From Prototheca cutis (Eukaryota > Chlorophyta > Trebouxiophyceae > Chlorellales > Chlorellaceae): DNA of 64,000 nt. Position numbers and translations under genes: made by a program. Where the stretch lies: contig BCIH01000007.1 of the NCBI GenBank assembly GCA_002897115.2, forward strand, positions 302,726 through 366,725, read 5' to 3'. Of the stretch, positions 10,997 through 22,642 are shown piece by piece; the first letter of the stretch is position 1, and each line of letters begins with the position of its first letter. A model generated the notes under the pieces. The model was given only the letters and a program-made list of their open reading frames with translations, did not search any database and was not told where the DNA came from.

Positions 10997-12300
10997 ATGG
11001 CTCAGCGCCTGCTCCAGGACCCGGAGGCGGATGGCTGGGAGCGGAATGACTTTCCCATAGTCTGCGAGACGTGCCTGGGGCCCAATCCATATGTCAGAAT
11101 GCAGCGGGTACGTTGCATGTTCCACGTGGCAGACGTGTGCGTCCAGGATGTGTTGGCTGCTTACGGACTTGCCCCGCTTGATTTCGCCGACGTTGACGAT
11201 GTGGTTCCCTCATGTCCTCATTGCAGATAGAGTATGGCGGCACCTGCCATATCTCGGGCCGACCCTACACCGTCTTCCGCTGGCGCCCCGGCAACGACGC
11301 CCGGTACAAGAAGACCATCATCTGCCAGGAGGTAGCCAAGGCCAAGAACGTGTGCCAGGTGTGCCTCCTGGACCTGGACTACAACCTCCCCGTCCAAGTC
11401 CGGGACCAGGCCCTGGGCATGGCCGGGGATGCACTGCCAGAGTCCACGGCGGGCCGCGAGTACGCGCTGCAGCAGATGGCCGATGCCGGCGAGCTCGACC
11501 GCAGCAAGTTTGACGCCCCCGCACCTCCGGAGCTGCTGCTCCGCCTGCAAAGGACGACGCCGTACTACAAGAGGAATCGAGCCAAGATCTGTTCGTTCTT
11601 CGTCAAGGGCCAGTGCAACCGTGGCGCCGAGTGCCCGTACCGGCACGAGATGCCGGTGGACGGCCCGCTGGCCAAGCAAAACATCAAGGACCGTTACTAT
11701 GGCGTGAACGATCCCGTGGCTGAAAAGATGCTGGGCCGTGCCGCGGAGCGCAGGGAACTGGTGCCGCCAGAGGATACCAGCGTGTGCACGCTGTTTGTCG
11801 GAGGGCTCGTGCCGGAGCAAACCGAAAACGACGTGCGTGAGGCGTTTGCGCCGCACGGCGAGCTGCGCAGCGTCAAGAAGCTGGAAGCAAAGGGATGCGC
11901 GTTTGTCACGTTTGCCACGCGAGCAGGGGCCGAGTCCGCCGCCTCGGCACTCAATGATAGACTCATCATCCGAGGGCAGCGCTGCAGACTCCGCTGGGCA
12001 AAGCCCCAGCCAGGCCAGGGTGCGGGAGGGGATGGTGCCTCGACGGCCGCCGCTGCCGCCCCAGGCGTCGCGCCAGCTGCTCCGGCGTGGGTGCCCGCGC
12101 CAGGCGCGGCGGCCCTGGGCGCTCCGGCGCCGGTGTATTACCCGTCCATGGACCCCAACCAGGCAGGTTCCCGCGCCGACAAGCGGTCGCATGCGCCTGT
12201 GGGGGCGGGTGGCGCGGACAAGAGGCCGCGTGTGCCGCCCCCTCCGCCGGGGCCGCCCCCCCCGGCAGCAGTAGCAGCGGCAGCAGCAGCAGCAAAGTGA
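10997..12300 (+). CDS. RBM22: pre-mRNA splicing factor RBM22 (Cwc2/Ecm2 family)
   Basis: Two exons, 10997-11107 and 11227-12300, give 394 residues. The order of parts matches RBM22: an N-terminal cysteine region starting [19 protein letters not shown], then the strongly conserved [14 protein letters not shown] leading into a CCCH finger ([19 protein letters not shown], about residues 158-176). Next come [15 protein letters not shown], an RRM at about 224-300 ([17 protein letters not shown]) and a proline/alanine-rich tail with a basic patch. RBM22 contacts U6 and intron RNA in the catalytic spliceosome. The phrase FRWRP and DARYKKT are plant-like. Compared with the family as I know it, two cysteines are missing: the pair that is usually CKIC reads CHIS, and the pair that is usually CQTC reads CQEV. 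The junction falls between RMQR and IEYGG. Confidence 0.95.
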
Positions 12301-12739
12301 TGACGACGACACACATTTGACGACTGAGCATATGTCTATGCGTTCTTTCATTTTCTTCTGTCGTGTAACAATACAGGGACGGCAAGTTTGGTGCAGAGCT
12401 GGGAGCCTTCCTTTTCCAATAACCCTTGGGAGCAGCTGCCCCTGCGTGCCTGCGAGAGCAGTGCATTCGTCTGCTGTTTTGGCATCGTCCATGACAAGCC
12501 CCGGGGGAAGCAGTGCCTCACACCGGCAGGCCGCCGTACAGGTTGGGGGGAAATTTGGGTGCTTGCTCAGCACTGCGCGTTTGAAAAGTCCGAGGTCGCA
12601 CCTCCATGCGTTTATCGTATTCTATCACACACTCAGCCGTGTTTTTCATGGGTGCTCTTGTAATGTGTTTCGGGTAGGATTTGAAGTCGAGGGTGGGCGT
12701 GTCTTGCGCGCCCGGCGCGGTTTCGAGGCCGGGTTGGCC
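12301..12739. other. intergenic, RBM22 to amidase
   Basis: About 440 bp with no recognisable gene. Reading the amidase frame upstream of 12740 gives continuous but low-complexity sequence that ends abruptly, so I do not extend the gene into it. Confidence 0.4.
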
Positions 12740-15473
12740 ATGCCGCAGGGCACCATATTCTGGGCGATCCTGGTGTTTGGCCTAGCCCATGCGCAGACGC
12801 TGTTGCCGCCCTCGGGCATTCTGTATCCTCCGGATGCGACGGGGGTCGCTGCCATCTCGGTGGGGCAGTTGTCCAAGGGGCTGTGCCCGGACAACATGAC
12901 GGCTTCCCCGGGCTTGACGCTGACGGAGCTCACCATTGCAGCCGCGCGAGAGGCCATGCTGGAGGGCAAACTGACCTGCACACAGCTCATCCAGGCNTAT
13001 ATTTCCAGGATAAACATCTACGACCAGCCCCTGCAGCTGAATGCCGTGAGGAGGGTGGACGCCACGGCCGCCCTGGCAGCTGCCCGGGCCGCGGACGGGG
13101 ATCTCCGGCAGGCAATCGCCAATCGGACTGGGGACTCCCTTCCAAGCTTGTTTTGCGTGCCCATGCTGCTCAAGGACAATTTCGATCTGGTCGGCATGCC
13201 AACCACAGCAGGTCTGTTTGTGTGTGTATTGGGGGGGGGGGGGNNNNNNNNNNNNNNNNNNNNNNNNNNNNGTTGACGGGTGGAGAATGGGATCCGGTGG
13301 CGGGATGTGATGCCCTCTGGAAAGCACAGCGGCTTCCTGTTTTGCCTGACAAGGAGGCGTCACGGCAGGGGCAACAGCCAGCAACACAGCGCGATCATCA
13401 CCACGACTATGCACAGGTGCTGTTGCACTGTCAGAGAACTATCCTGTGGAGGATGCGTGGGTGGTGAGCCGGCTCAAGGCCGCCGGGGCTATCATGATGG
13501 GCAAGTCCAACATGGGGGAGTTTGCGCTGTTCCCCAGCTTTACGCTGAGCTCGTTGGCGGGGTTCACGCGCAATCCTTACCACCTGCACTACACCCCCGC
13601 GGGGTCGAGCGGCGGCAGCGCGGCGGCCGTGTCTGCCAACCTGGCGATGGCGGCGTTGGGGACTGATACTGGAAATTCAGTCAGAGGCCCCGCGTCGCAT
13701 GCCGGGGTCGTGGGCCTGCGTCCCTCCATCGGTCTCGTGGGCAAGACGGGGGTGGTGCCGCTGCGGGAGGACCGGGACACTGTCGGACCGCTCGCACGGA
13801 CCGTCGCTGACGCAGCGGCGCTGCTGGGGGCCATGGCTGGACTGGACCCCGACGATGCCGTTTCGGTACATGAGCTGGGCGATGGAGCGCCGGCTTCCAA
13901 TGCCCCCCCGGCCAACTACACGAGCTTCCTGGATGGCAGCGGATTGGCAGGCGCCCGGGTGGGCGTGTTCAGGCAGATCCTGAATGTCCCGGGGACCGAT
14001 GTCCAGATCCGGTCGCTGTTCAACACTGCACTCTATGTCATGCAGGCGCAAGGTCTGTCACGGGTTACTTTTTAATGGAAGATGGGGGGACTGGACATCT
14101 GTATTTTGGACATCTGCGTTCTTTTGAAGGGCCGTGAGCGAATGAATTTCCATGCAAGCACAAATTAACAACGCAGGGGCGGTACTGGTGGACAATTTTA
14201 CAATCAAGGGCAACAGCCTGGGCGAACCCTGGGATGCCAACCGTGACGGCCAGGGACCCGCACTGGGCCATTGGAACGTGGGCGGGGTCTGGTCGGATCT
14301 CTGGGCATGCAACTCTCCCTTTCGGTGAGTTGTTTGATTGTAGTTTTAGGTTTTTAGTTTTTTAGGTTTAGGGTTAGGGTTAGGGTCTGTTGAAATGGGG
14401 CCCGCTCCTAGTGTAGATAAGGGGAGCTTGGTTTGGATGTTCCCAGGTGCTCACACACTTCTACGTCTATACATGTCCTCTCAGAACACACGCGTGCACA
14501 CAATCTTTCAACAGGAATCCTGTACCCCCTTCCCCCCCAAAAAAAAACATCACAGGGAAGGGATGAATGAATACCTAGGTGCCAGCAATGCAACTGGCAA
14601 CCCAAAATCGCTGGCGGACATCTACAATGCAGGAGGCTACCACCCTCTGAGCCGGGATTCCATCATGGCAGCTCTGGGGGCGGTCGAGGATACACCAGCC
14701 GATTTTCCCACGCCGGAGCAACGGAGCCAGGGCCAGTACTGCGGCTGCAGCTACTGGTGGAAAGACCCCTGTCGCACTGAATTCCGCCGGGTGCGGCGGA
14801 TGCATTGAGCCCTTCCTTGGATGCGCACACGTGGAGATACGGCATCAACACCCACTCACCCACTGACACCCACCAACGCCTCTGCCGCAGCGGTTTATAG
14901 AGAGCATGGATTCGGAGCAGGTGGACGTGGTAGTGTACCCCACCTGGAACTTGCCACCGCTGAAGATTGGTGACTCCTTTACAGATTATTACGATGGCAA
15001 CAACTCCCCCATGGTTGCACCCCAGACGGGCGGACCCGCCATCTCTGTCCCCATGGGCCAAAACAGTGCGTGTTCTTTCTTTCTCTCTTTTTTTGGGCGA
15101 GGGTGGGGTTGAGAATGGGGTTTGGGGGGAGGCGGCGAGATCCCATGGGGTCACGAGGCAACTGCGACGATATACAATACATTCGTCACATGGTTCTCTT
15201 GCGGCATGCACCCGGCAAAGCATCGTGCTGCTGGTGTTTGGCCTCTTATGCCTGGTTGGCAGATCCGTAACCCAGTAACCCCGCGACAAACCTGATGATC
15301 ACGCAGCTCTGGGACTGCCGGCGGGCATGACCTTTCTCGCTCGACCCTTTGACGAGGGCCGCATGCTGCGTGTTGCCTATGCCTTTGAGCAGGCAACAAG
15401 CTCGCGGCAATCGCCGGCCCTCTTTGCGGACTGCACCGGGGCCGGCATCGTGGCGTCCCAAGTCGCGGGCTGA
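12740..15473 (+). CDS. secreted amidase-signature hydrolase
   Basis: Six exons, 12740-13211, 13417-14052, 14177-14324, 14556-14790, 14891-15065 and 15307-15473, give 610 residues. The first 20 or so residues form a signal peptide (hydrophobic ILVFGLAHA before QTLLPP), so the enzyme should enter the secretory path. The amidase core has the Ser-cisSer-Lys triad: K145 in MLLKDNFD, S221 in PAGSSGGSAA and nucleophile S245 in GTDTGNSVRGPAS. The spacing matches fatty-acid amide hydrolase and GatA relatives. The usual GGS before the nucleophile is GNS here, which also occurs in secreted fungal-type amidases as far as I recall. The C-terminal part has cysteines (CGCSYWWKDPC) that may form disulfides. 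Substrate unknown. An N gap (13244-13271) lies within the first intron and does not touch coding sequence; one N falls in a codon near 12997. Confidence 0.9.
13244..13271. other. assembly gap (N run) in amidase intron 1
   Basis: Twenty-eight unresolved bases directly after a poly-G run, probably a sequencing failure at the homopolymer. Confidence 0.95.
14344..14386 (+). repeat. telomere-like repeat inside amidase intron 3
   Basis: The stretch reads as degenerate TTTTAGG-type units followed by TTTAGGG and two TTAGGG units. TTTAGGG is the plant and green-algal telomere repeat. Here it sits inside an intron in the middle of a gene, so it is interstitial rather than a chromosome end. Confidence 0.85.
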
Positions 15474-16247
15474 GAGGGTCGGGCCGCCAGATTTTGCAGC
15501 CCTTTTCAAGACACAGTTCACTTGCCCATCCTTGCGGGACCCTGTCCCAGCATGGCACCCGGAGAGTCTCAACAGCGTGCAGTGCAGAGAATGGAATGAA
15601 GAGCACCATGGCACAGGTGCCAGCCCGGACACGGGCCTACATGGAGCACCATCGGTCTTCTTGACATGCTGTATGCCGCCTTTTTTGGGGTCACGTCACC
15701 AACCTCAGCTGCTTGCCTTTGCGTGGTGACTATTGCCCTACGATGATGAAGACGACTGCACTTCTTCCTTCCAGTGACCTGGCAAGAAGACTTCCTGCAG
15801 CGCTCTCTTTTGGACTCTCTGACTCTGTACACAGCATTTCGTTTGTCACGCACATCTGGTGTTGGCTGCGCCAGCCCCGATCATTGCAAGCCCGGACTCT
15901 TCTAACGCTGACACGTGTCCTCACAGGTTTACTGAGCAAGTTGAGGCAGTCGAGGGTGGGGTCACAGTCGGTTGGTCAGGGGTTTCTGGTGCTGGTGTGG
16001 GGGATCCACCCGGTTCCCCCTGGTCAGGGGGCCTATCATCACAGTGCGGTTTCAGGCACAAAGAATGGACAGGTGGAGTTCACACACATGAAATGTACAG
16101 CAACAAAACTTTGTTGGGGCAGGCGGACCGGCGACCGACGTCAGCAGCTTCCATACAGCGACCGCGGTCTAGCCAATCCATGCGTGTGCATGCCAACAAC
16201 GATGCGGCGTGGAGTTGTTCCTACAGAGCCCGAACTCCAGACGCTGA
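15474..16247. other. convergent intergenic region, amidase / CDC14
   Basis: About 770 bp between two converging stop codons. Nothing recognisable; it must contain both 3' ends. Confidence 0.4.
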
Positions 16248-18220
16248 CTAGGGCGAGCAACGCTGGACGCCGACCGCCGAGCGCAGCGCGCCAATCATGC
16301 TGGCCAGCGCACCTCCAACGGTCCGGCCACTGCCAGAAACCCCGCCTACCTCCTGCTGCTGCAGCTTGGGGTCGACGGTCGGAGCTGTGAGTTGCGCAGA
16401 GAGGCACCACGCATCCTCCCCATCCTCCATGCCCCGATCCTCCAGCTCCGCTTGCAGTGCTGCAGAAAAGAGAGTCGTGAGTAACGGTGGCTGATGATGA
16501 TGCCGTAATATTCCCAAGGGTATGAAGGGCCAAGGGGCACCCGGGTCCTTGCCCACGTGCAGGCAGACGGGCAAAGATCCAGCCATTCGCACTCAACGGC
16601 ACTGACCAAAATCTCCTTCCCCCCGAAAGTACCTTTGTCAAACTCCATGGCCAGCGGGATCTTGCGTGGCTGGCCATTCGGCGCCAGCACGCGCTTGGTA
16701 GAGGAGGGGGGGGCCAGCGGCCGGGGCGCCGCCGTGGCCGGGGGCGTGCCCACTGAAGACACCGAACTGGACCGCTGCGGGGTCATGGGGGGGCCGGCTG
16801 CCTTGACACTGGTGGACACCGCTGCATCTGTAATGGGGGCGGCTCCAGCCCGGATGTGCAGGTGCACGACCGTCGTTGGAGCGGAGGCGACATCCTTGGT
16901 CGAGACTGCGGTAGTCTCTGGCAGAGCACGATCCGCCAGCGCAGGCCGCTGGCTTGCAAGCGGGGCGGCCTTGCCCTCAACGGCGCCATTCTCCTGGTCG
17001 ACCGGTGTGGTGCTGCTGCTGCTTTCAGCACTTGAAGTGGGGTGCATTGCCGCCAGCGTGGAGTGGGGAGATACTGCTGCCACTGCCTCGACGGGCAAAA
17101 CCCTGGAAGTAACACAGTGCAAGGTCCGTGCAGCGGCGCCTTGGGCGGCGAGGTCTGGTCCGACAGCTTTCAAAAACAGCTGTTGTGGGCCGATGACAGA
17201 CCCGGGCCGCGCGACGCGGATGTAGCCCATGGCTTCTTCTGCTGTGAATCCATGGTGCTTGATCATGTAGGAGCAGATGAGCACGCCGGTCCGGCCGAGC
17301 CCCGCCTTGCAGTGCACGGCCAGCGCGCCCTGGGTGCGCTCTGCCAGCGCTAGAAACCGCGCGAGGATGGCCGGGGTGGGGCACGTCCCGTCGGGGAAGT
17401 AGAGCTCGTGGTGCCCCAGCCCCGCGGCCGTGAAGCGCCGCGCATCGTACGCCGCGCGGTTGAGGCGGACGACGCTCTCGATCCCCCGTGCATGGAACAG
17501 CGGGGCATAGTCTTCGGGCGTAAAAGTGCGCCATCCGCAGGCGTGCCGCGTGCCCGAGCTGGGCCCCGAAAACGCGAGGAGTTTGCCGGGGACAATCCAG
17601 TTCATGTCGCCGTTCTCCACCTGCTCAAAGTGCTCATACTCCTCCACGTCGAAAACCTCGCCCGTGTGCCACCGCAAGAATCCTGCGTCCCGCGCCCGGG
17701 CCAGCCCCGCCACCACGTCGGCCACACCCAGACCGAAAAGTGGCGTGCCGGACGACGCGTCGCGGAAGGGAGGCACCACCGCCGCCAGCGCCGCCAGCGC
17801 GCCACTGGTCCTTGCCGCGCTCCAGCCCAAGGACAAAACCAGATATGCTCCGACGGCCGCGGCGGCGTTGGCGTGCGCGTGGGGGTGCGCGCCCACGAGC
17901 AGCAGCACGGCCCGCCCTGAGGCCCGAGCCGCGCCGTCCAGCGCCCTGAGTGTCTCGCACACGCGCCACGTGCGCGCGAGGTTGCAGGGCCCGAAATCCG
18001 CGCAAAAAGGCTCGTACTCGAGGTCGGCGTCCAGGATGTAGCACACCGCCGCAGCCGACAGCATGCCGGGCTCAGGCAAGGACGCGTCCGCGGACAAACA
18101 GCAAAGGTACAGATGTCCGGGGTCCACAGCCACGCAGCCAGGGAGCGAGGAGAATAGCGCTGCCGTTGCGGGGGGGAGCTCGGGGGCCGTGCACGGCGGG
18201 GCCACCTCGGCCTCGGCCAT
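16248..18220 (-). CDS. CDC14: Cdc14 dual-specificity protein phosphatase
   Basis: Two exons, 18220-16633 and 16459-16248, give 599 residues. The N-terminal half is the non-catalytic DSP-like domain of Cdc14 (YLVLSLGWSAA, then VADVVAGLARA, EEYEHFEQVENGDMNWIVPGKLLAFSGP). The second domain contains the CX5R loop HCKAGLGRTG with nucleophile C304 and R310, followed by SYMIKHHGFTAEEAMGYIRVARPGSVIGPQQ, which is typical of Cdc14. In yeast and animals Cdc14 removes phosphates from Cdk sites during mitotic exit. Residues after about 390 are a disordered tail. The tail joins the last exon through AAAG|GTACTT, a phase-1 donor that gives MEFDKALQAELEDRG; reading straight on gives an unlikely arginine-rich end instead. 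The start is the first ATG of the frame. Confidence 0.93.
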
Positions 18221-18737
18221 TCCTGCATTCAATGGCGCAAGCAGACAGTCCTCGGGCGCGGGCGCGTCGACTCGATATCATCACACAAACCCAACACAAC
18301 ATCCAGGAACCCGAGGCCGAGGATCGCGGCCCAGGAACTGGTGGGTGGTTGGGCTGCATCCCGCACAGATTCCACAACCGACCGAGACCCGGCAAGCACT
18401 GCCAGTGACTCATCGAACCACCACCCAATATCATTCACAATGGGTTTTGTTCAATACACGCATCACACCTCGCTCGACAGCAAGTCGCGTCATGTGGGCG
18501 CCAGGCACTCGAACTCCGGGATCCACGTGAGGTTCGCCCGCCAGCCTGACCCAGCCAGAACTCTCACAAGGCTTTGGAGATCAATACAATGTCATTAATG
18601 AAGGGTAAAAGNCGTCGAGCAAGGTGGGANCCGTGCCTCGAGCTATTCGGTTATGGTCCTGGCCAGTCGTGACGCCCGCCTCGGCTGTTTTCCAGCTTTC
18701 CTCCGCGGAGTTTGGACGCAACCGCCGGGAAGCCCTG
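18221..18737. other. intergenic between two minus-strand genes (CDC14 upstream region)
   Basis: About 520 bp between the MED18 stop and the CDC14 start. It has two single-base N calls and no recognisable gene. Confidence 0.4.
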
Positions 18738-19724
18738 CTACCGAGGCCCACCGAGCCCAGGTTGCGGCAAGGGTCTGATGTCCGTGTACTGCCGTAGAAG
18801 CTTTGCGACATCCCCTGCAAAACAGTGGGTTTCGATCGTGTGTCATTGCGCATGGAGGCATTGCGGAGATCGGCCATCCGCGGGATGGTTCCGGAGCTGG
18901 ACCAGGCACAGTACAGAACTGTCCATCCCCTGCCCACTCCCCAAGGTGCACGATCTGGGCTCCGTACCTATGGCCCCGCAGGCTTCTCGATACCCATCGC
19001 CAGCACATGCGACACTCGCTTCGACCAAAAGCGCATCATCCGCAACTAGGAGAGGCTCCTCTGCCCCGTCGGCCGGCTTGAACAGCTGTGACACCGACAC
19101 CTACGGCGGCAGACGGGAGGTGCTTAAAGTGGTGATCAGGATCATCGACCCACGCAGCAATGTGGGGACGCACGGCAACAGCACAGACGGCAATTGCATC
19201 AAGAGGNGGCTCGTCACCTGCACTGCCATGCCACTCTTCGGTGCTATGATCGTCGCTGCAAAGCCTCTTCGCTCCAGCGCAAAGGCCGGCGTGATGCCCA
19301 GGCATCCCCAGAAGGCGGGGACGTCTTTGCCCCTACATGTAGACTGCGTCAGACTCCGCACCGTGGCTTCCAAGTCCACCGCCTGCTTGCCCCGCAGGGG
19401 AAGTCCCTGCACCTGCACCTCCCACCTGCAATGGGTGGCGCGCCAGAGTCAGTGCCCCACATGTGACTCTGCTGCAACCAGTAGTATCCCAAAGGTTTTG
19501 GCACAGTACGGGCATGCAACACGATCGGCCTGCCATCGCACGGCATGCCTGTCGTCATCCATAGTGAGATCGCGGCGAAGGACCAGCGGCCCTGGGTTCG
19601 GGCCCTTGAGTGTGATCTCCCGGGTGTGCAGGGCCCGCGGCTCCGCCCCACTCAGCCCGACAATCAGGTCTTCCAGAGACGAGCGTGAGGCCAGGGTGGC
19701 TGTCCCGCTCGCCCTGCACTCCAT
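18738..19724 (-). CDS. MED18: Mediator complex subunit 18
   Basis: Four short exons, 19724-19510, 19425-19218, 19100-18968 and 18814-18738, join in phase to 210 residues, the normal MED18 size. The start MECRASGTATLASRSSLEDL is plant MED18-like, followed by LIVGLSGAEPRALHTREITLK. The middle reads CPWEVQVQGLPLRG, then a region ending in FALERRGFAAT that matches the family's 'hE.v..G..F.' strand. The third exon (VSQLFKPADGAEEPLLVADDALLVEASV) and last exon (DVAKLLRQYTDIRPL) supply the beta-barrel and C-terminal helix. MED18 forms the movable jaw of the Mediator head with MED8 and MED20 and relays activator signals to RNA polymerase II. No single open frame shows this gene, because every exon is short; it was found by joining exons. 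One N lies in intron sequence. Confidence 0.88.
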
Positions 19725-20106
19725 TGCCTGAGAGGCGTGGGACTTGTGTCTGCCGGCTGAGCCGAGTTCGCGCTAGGCACAGGGCGCGGCCAGCCCCCTT
19801 TCGCAATGATGTCTATAAAAATGGAATGCTTCTAGTTCGTTCAAACTCTTAATGCGCATGGCGAGGTCATGGACGGGAGGGATCGCTTCGTTTGCACCCC
19901 ATCTGAATGACATGTCATCGCAGTGATCGCAACCCAGCCCTTCCTTCTTTACAAGGTCCCGCACAACGATGAGAGCAGCATCCATCATGCATGAGATAGG
20001 CACCATGCCGTGGGTGCAGTGCGATTGGGGGCAACATTGTCACAGGCTTGCCAAGTCCATCAAGGCTTGCAAGTGGGTTGCAAAGCCTAAGAACAGCTGT
20101 CCCCAG
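19725..20106. other. intergenic, MED18 upstream / PAN3 downstream
   Basis: About 380 bp. No gene or repeat seen. It carries the MED18 promoter. Confidence 0.4.
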
Positions 20107-22642
20107 CTACTCCAACGCATCCTGCGGCGGGTAGCCCTCCCCGCCCGTCGGTACGTTGAGAAGGACCTCTGGAATGCTGGTCTGTGTCATTTCGTCCAGG
20201 CAGCGCAGGAAACAGCGCTTCAAATCGGCGTACGTCACCACCAATAGCGAAGACTCATCCGCACTCAACAGCATGATCTGTTGTCGCCGTTCACGGTGGT
20301 AAGTGTGGGTGTGTTGGTGCTTGCAACATGACAACATAAACCCTCAGACCTCCGGAACAATCCACCTGGATGCAACTCCCCCAAAGCACATACACACCAT
20401 TTCTGGGATGCCCGCGTCGAATTTGTTGAGGCATTCAACGAGGATGCCCCAATCAAGCACGGGTTTCCCCTCCCCGTCGACTTGGTGCAGCAGGTGGGAG
20501 TTGAAGAGCTTGAGCATGTACCTGTCCCCTGTCTCGGCCCAATCCGGGTCGGTGCCCAGCCCGGGCCGCCCGACGATGGAGCCCAGCTGCGCCAACAGAC
20601 GCAGCAACCGCCCGTTCTCCGCCTCCCGTGCCAGCTCGTCCAGGAGTGCAGCCCCACGGCTCGTCGCGGCACCCAGCGCACGCAGCGCCGCCGGCGCTAC
20701 GGCGGCGGCCAAAGCGGAAGCGTCGGCCAGGCCAGCGCCACGCGGCGCGGCCAGCAGGCCCGTGACCACGCGTACCAGGGCCGGGTCGGCGCCGGCGGCT
20801 GACAGGCGGTCGAGCGCCGGCGGCGCGGTGGGCGGGGCGCCGCCGGCCGCGCAGGCCAGGGTCAACACGCTGTAGCCCAGGCTGGCGAGATCGGCCTGCT
20901 GCGCAGCGCGCAGCGCCTGCGCCCCCAGACCCCCAGGGTCCGGGACCAGAGCGTCGAGCAGGCCCGGACACGCCACGCGGACACGAGGTGGCCCGCCACC
21001 CGGCAACAGCAGGATCTTTGAGAGCGCCAGGCCCCCGCCCCAGAGCGTGAGCCCCGCGCCGTGCGCGGCATGCACGGCTGCGGCCAGTTGGACGAGCACC
21101 TGCCAGGCCGCCCCCGGGTCGGTCAGCCGGCGCCGGCCGTTGGCCAGCGCGCACTCCAGCGTCCCCACAGCGGGGCAGTAGTCGTGCGCCAACCACAGCG
21201 CGGGTGCGCCGTCCAGCTCGGCGCTCACAAACGCGTCGCGCCAGGGAGTGAAGAAGGGGCAAGCCGCGGCGACGCCTCGCCAGCGGTCCAGTGCCTGAAC
21301 GGCTGCGCTCAACAGTGCAGGCGACGGCGGCACGCTGGCAGGGGACACCCACCGCAGCAGCGCCAGCTCCCCTGTCCGCGAGTCCACGGCGCGAAAGGCA
21401 GCGCATGCAATGCCCAGCGCGGGAGACGGCGCCGCCCGCGACCCCGCGCCCTCCTCCATCGGGACCAGACTGTGGTACCGGCCCACGAAATCCGGAAGGC
21501 CCTCCCCCGCCGGCTGCAATTTTTTGGGGATGCGTGCATGTGCATGTGTGCGCATGTGTGCGTGTGTGCGCGCGCGCGCACGGGCGCGCACACGTGCCCT
21601 CCGTGGCAGTGACTATCCACATGTACATGTGTATGCTTGTCCATCTGTGCCCACGCAAATACAATCACAATGTTCACTTGCCTGCGGCTGGGAGGCCAGA
21701 GCCGTTTCTTGGAGCTCCGCGCGCAGCGACTCGCTGATGAAGAGCGAGGACGCCGGGACGGACGCCGGGCCCTGCGCGCCAGTCGCTGGGTGGTGGGCCC
21801 CCCTGGGCGCTCGTGCCCAGCCCTGGCCGGCGCCCGGCGGTGCAACGCTCCCACGCATGAAGGGCGCCCCTGGTGCGGGGCCCATAGACCGTTCATCCCC
21901 GGTGCTCAGAGCTGCAAATGTCAGTGCCGCTTGGCTCACCAGGTCCTGGGGAGGGTGGGGCACGCTACGCCAGCCGGGCAGCAGAGCCCTGGCTGGCGAC
22001 CGAGGGCCGGCGGTGGCATCTCGCTGCTGGTGGTGTGCACCTGCCCCATTTTGTTATTGGTATGAGCGGAAGGGAGAGGTATGTTTCTGTCCATATGAGA
22101 CCAAGGAGTAGTACAAACAAACACGCCCTGGTGCTGAAAGTTGCACGGCAAGTGTTGGCAGCGCGCATCCCATGCATTGTACTTGTCCACCACCCAGCCC
22201 CGACAGTGCACATACCGCCTGTTGCAGGGTGCGGCGGCTTGGCCGCCGGCGGTCGCCGCGGCGGCTCGTGATGTGTGCGGGGCAGCACCATTGCCGGCCC
22301 AGCACTGCTGGCCGCTGCCAGAGCAGATGGCATGGCCTGCATGACTGAGGCGCCTTCTGCATGCGAGGTCGCGATGTGCGGTGGGAGGGCATGGGAGGTC
22401 ATGGTTGGTGGCAGGACGGCGTGAACATTTCTGGACATTGCACCCTCGGTAAGCACGCAACAGGTCGAGACGCTCCAGGCACATCTCCCTCACGTACTGG
22501 GGACAAAGGCGGGGGCATCCAGTCCCAGGGAGAGCTTGGGAGAGGGCACAAAGGGTGTGGCTGCCACGCTGGTGGNCAGCGATGGGGAGGCCTTGGGCAC
22601 AGTGGGGACGGGACCCACACCAGGCTGGCCGGGCTGCGACAT
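20107..22642 (-). CDS. PAN3: PAN3, pseudokinase subunit of the PAN2-PAN3 poly(A) nuclease
   Basis: Five exons, 22642-22494, 22430-22216, 21911-21682, 21513-20398 and 20277-20107, give 626 residues. A PAM2 motif for poly(A)-binding protein is visible at about residues 36-49 (LGLDAPAFVPS). A linker rich in P and A follows, then SLFISESLRAELQ and YHSLVPME, which start the PAN3 core. The pseudokinase domain (about 220-480) has degenerate catalytic motifs (no HRD, no DFG). The C-terminal knob contains ENGRLLRLLAQLG, DPDWAETGDRYMLKLF, HQVDGEGKPVLDWG, LNKFDAGIPEM and TYADLKRC. PAN3 recruits PAN2 to shorten mRNA tails. The intron after residue 198 seems to start with GC (CAG|GCAAGT). No N-terminal CCCH finger is seen; an extra upstream exon is possible because the frame continues a short way above the chosen ATG before a stop. 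Confidence 0.92.
21514..21681 (-). other. GC-AG intron of PAN3 with CG/TG alternating tract
   Basis: Phase-0 junctions require donor CAG|GCAAGT, a perfect match to the GC-donor consensus, and acceptor TTGCAG|CCG. Positions about 21531-21600 alternate purine and pyrimidine. Confidence 0.75.

Noticed and set aside
11218..12573. 451-codon open frame on the minus strand
   Set aside because: Antisense to RBM22; composition mirrors the coding strand and nothing is recognisable.
14344..14386. chromosome end
   Set aside because: Coding exons of the same gene continue on both sides, so the telomere-like sequence is interstitial.
16346..16459. CDC14 C-terminus read straight through to the stop at 16346
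   Set aside because: It would end in an arginine-rich nonsense tail; the phase-1 intron 16632-16460 gives a smoother acidic helix and a sensible end at 16248.
18712..19731. 339-codon open frame on the plus strand
   Set aside because: It covers the MED18 exons and introns in antisense. The minus strand gives a coherent four-exon MED18, so this frame is a shadow.
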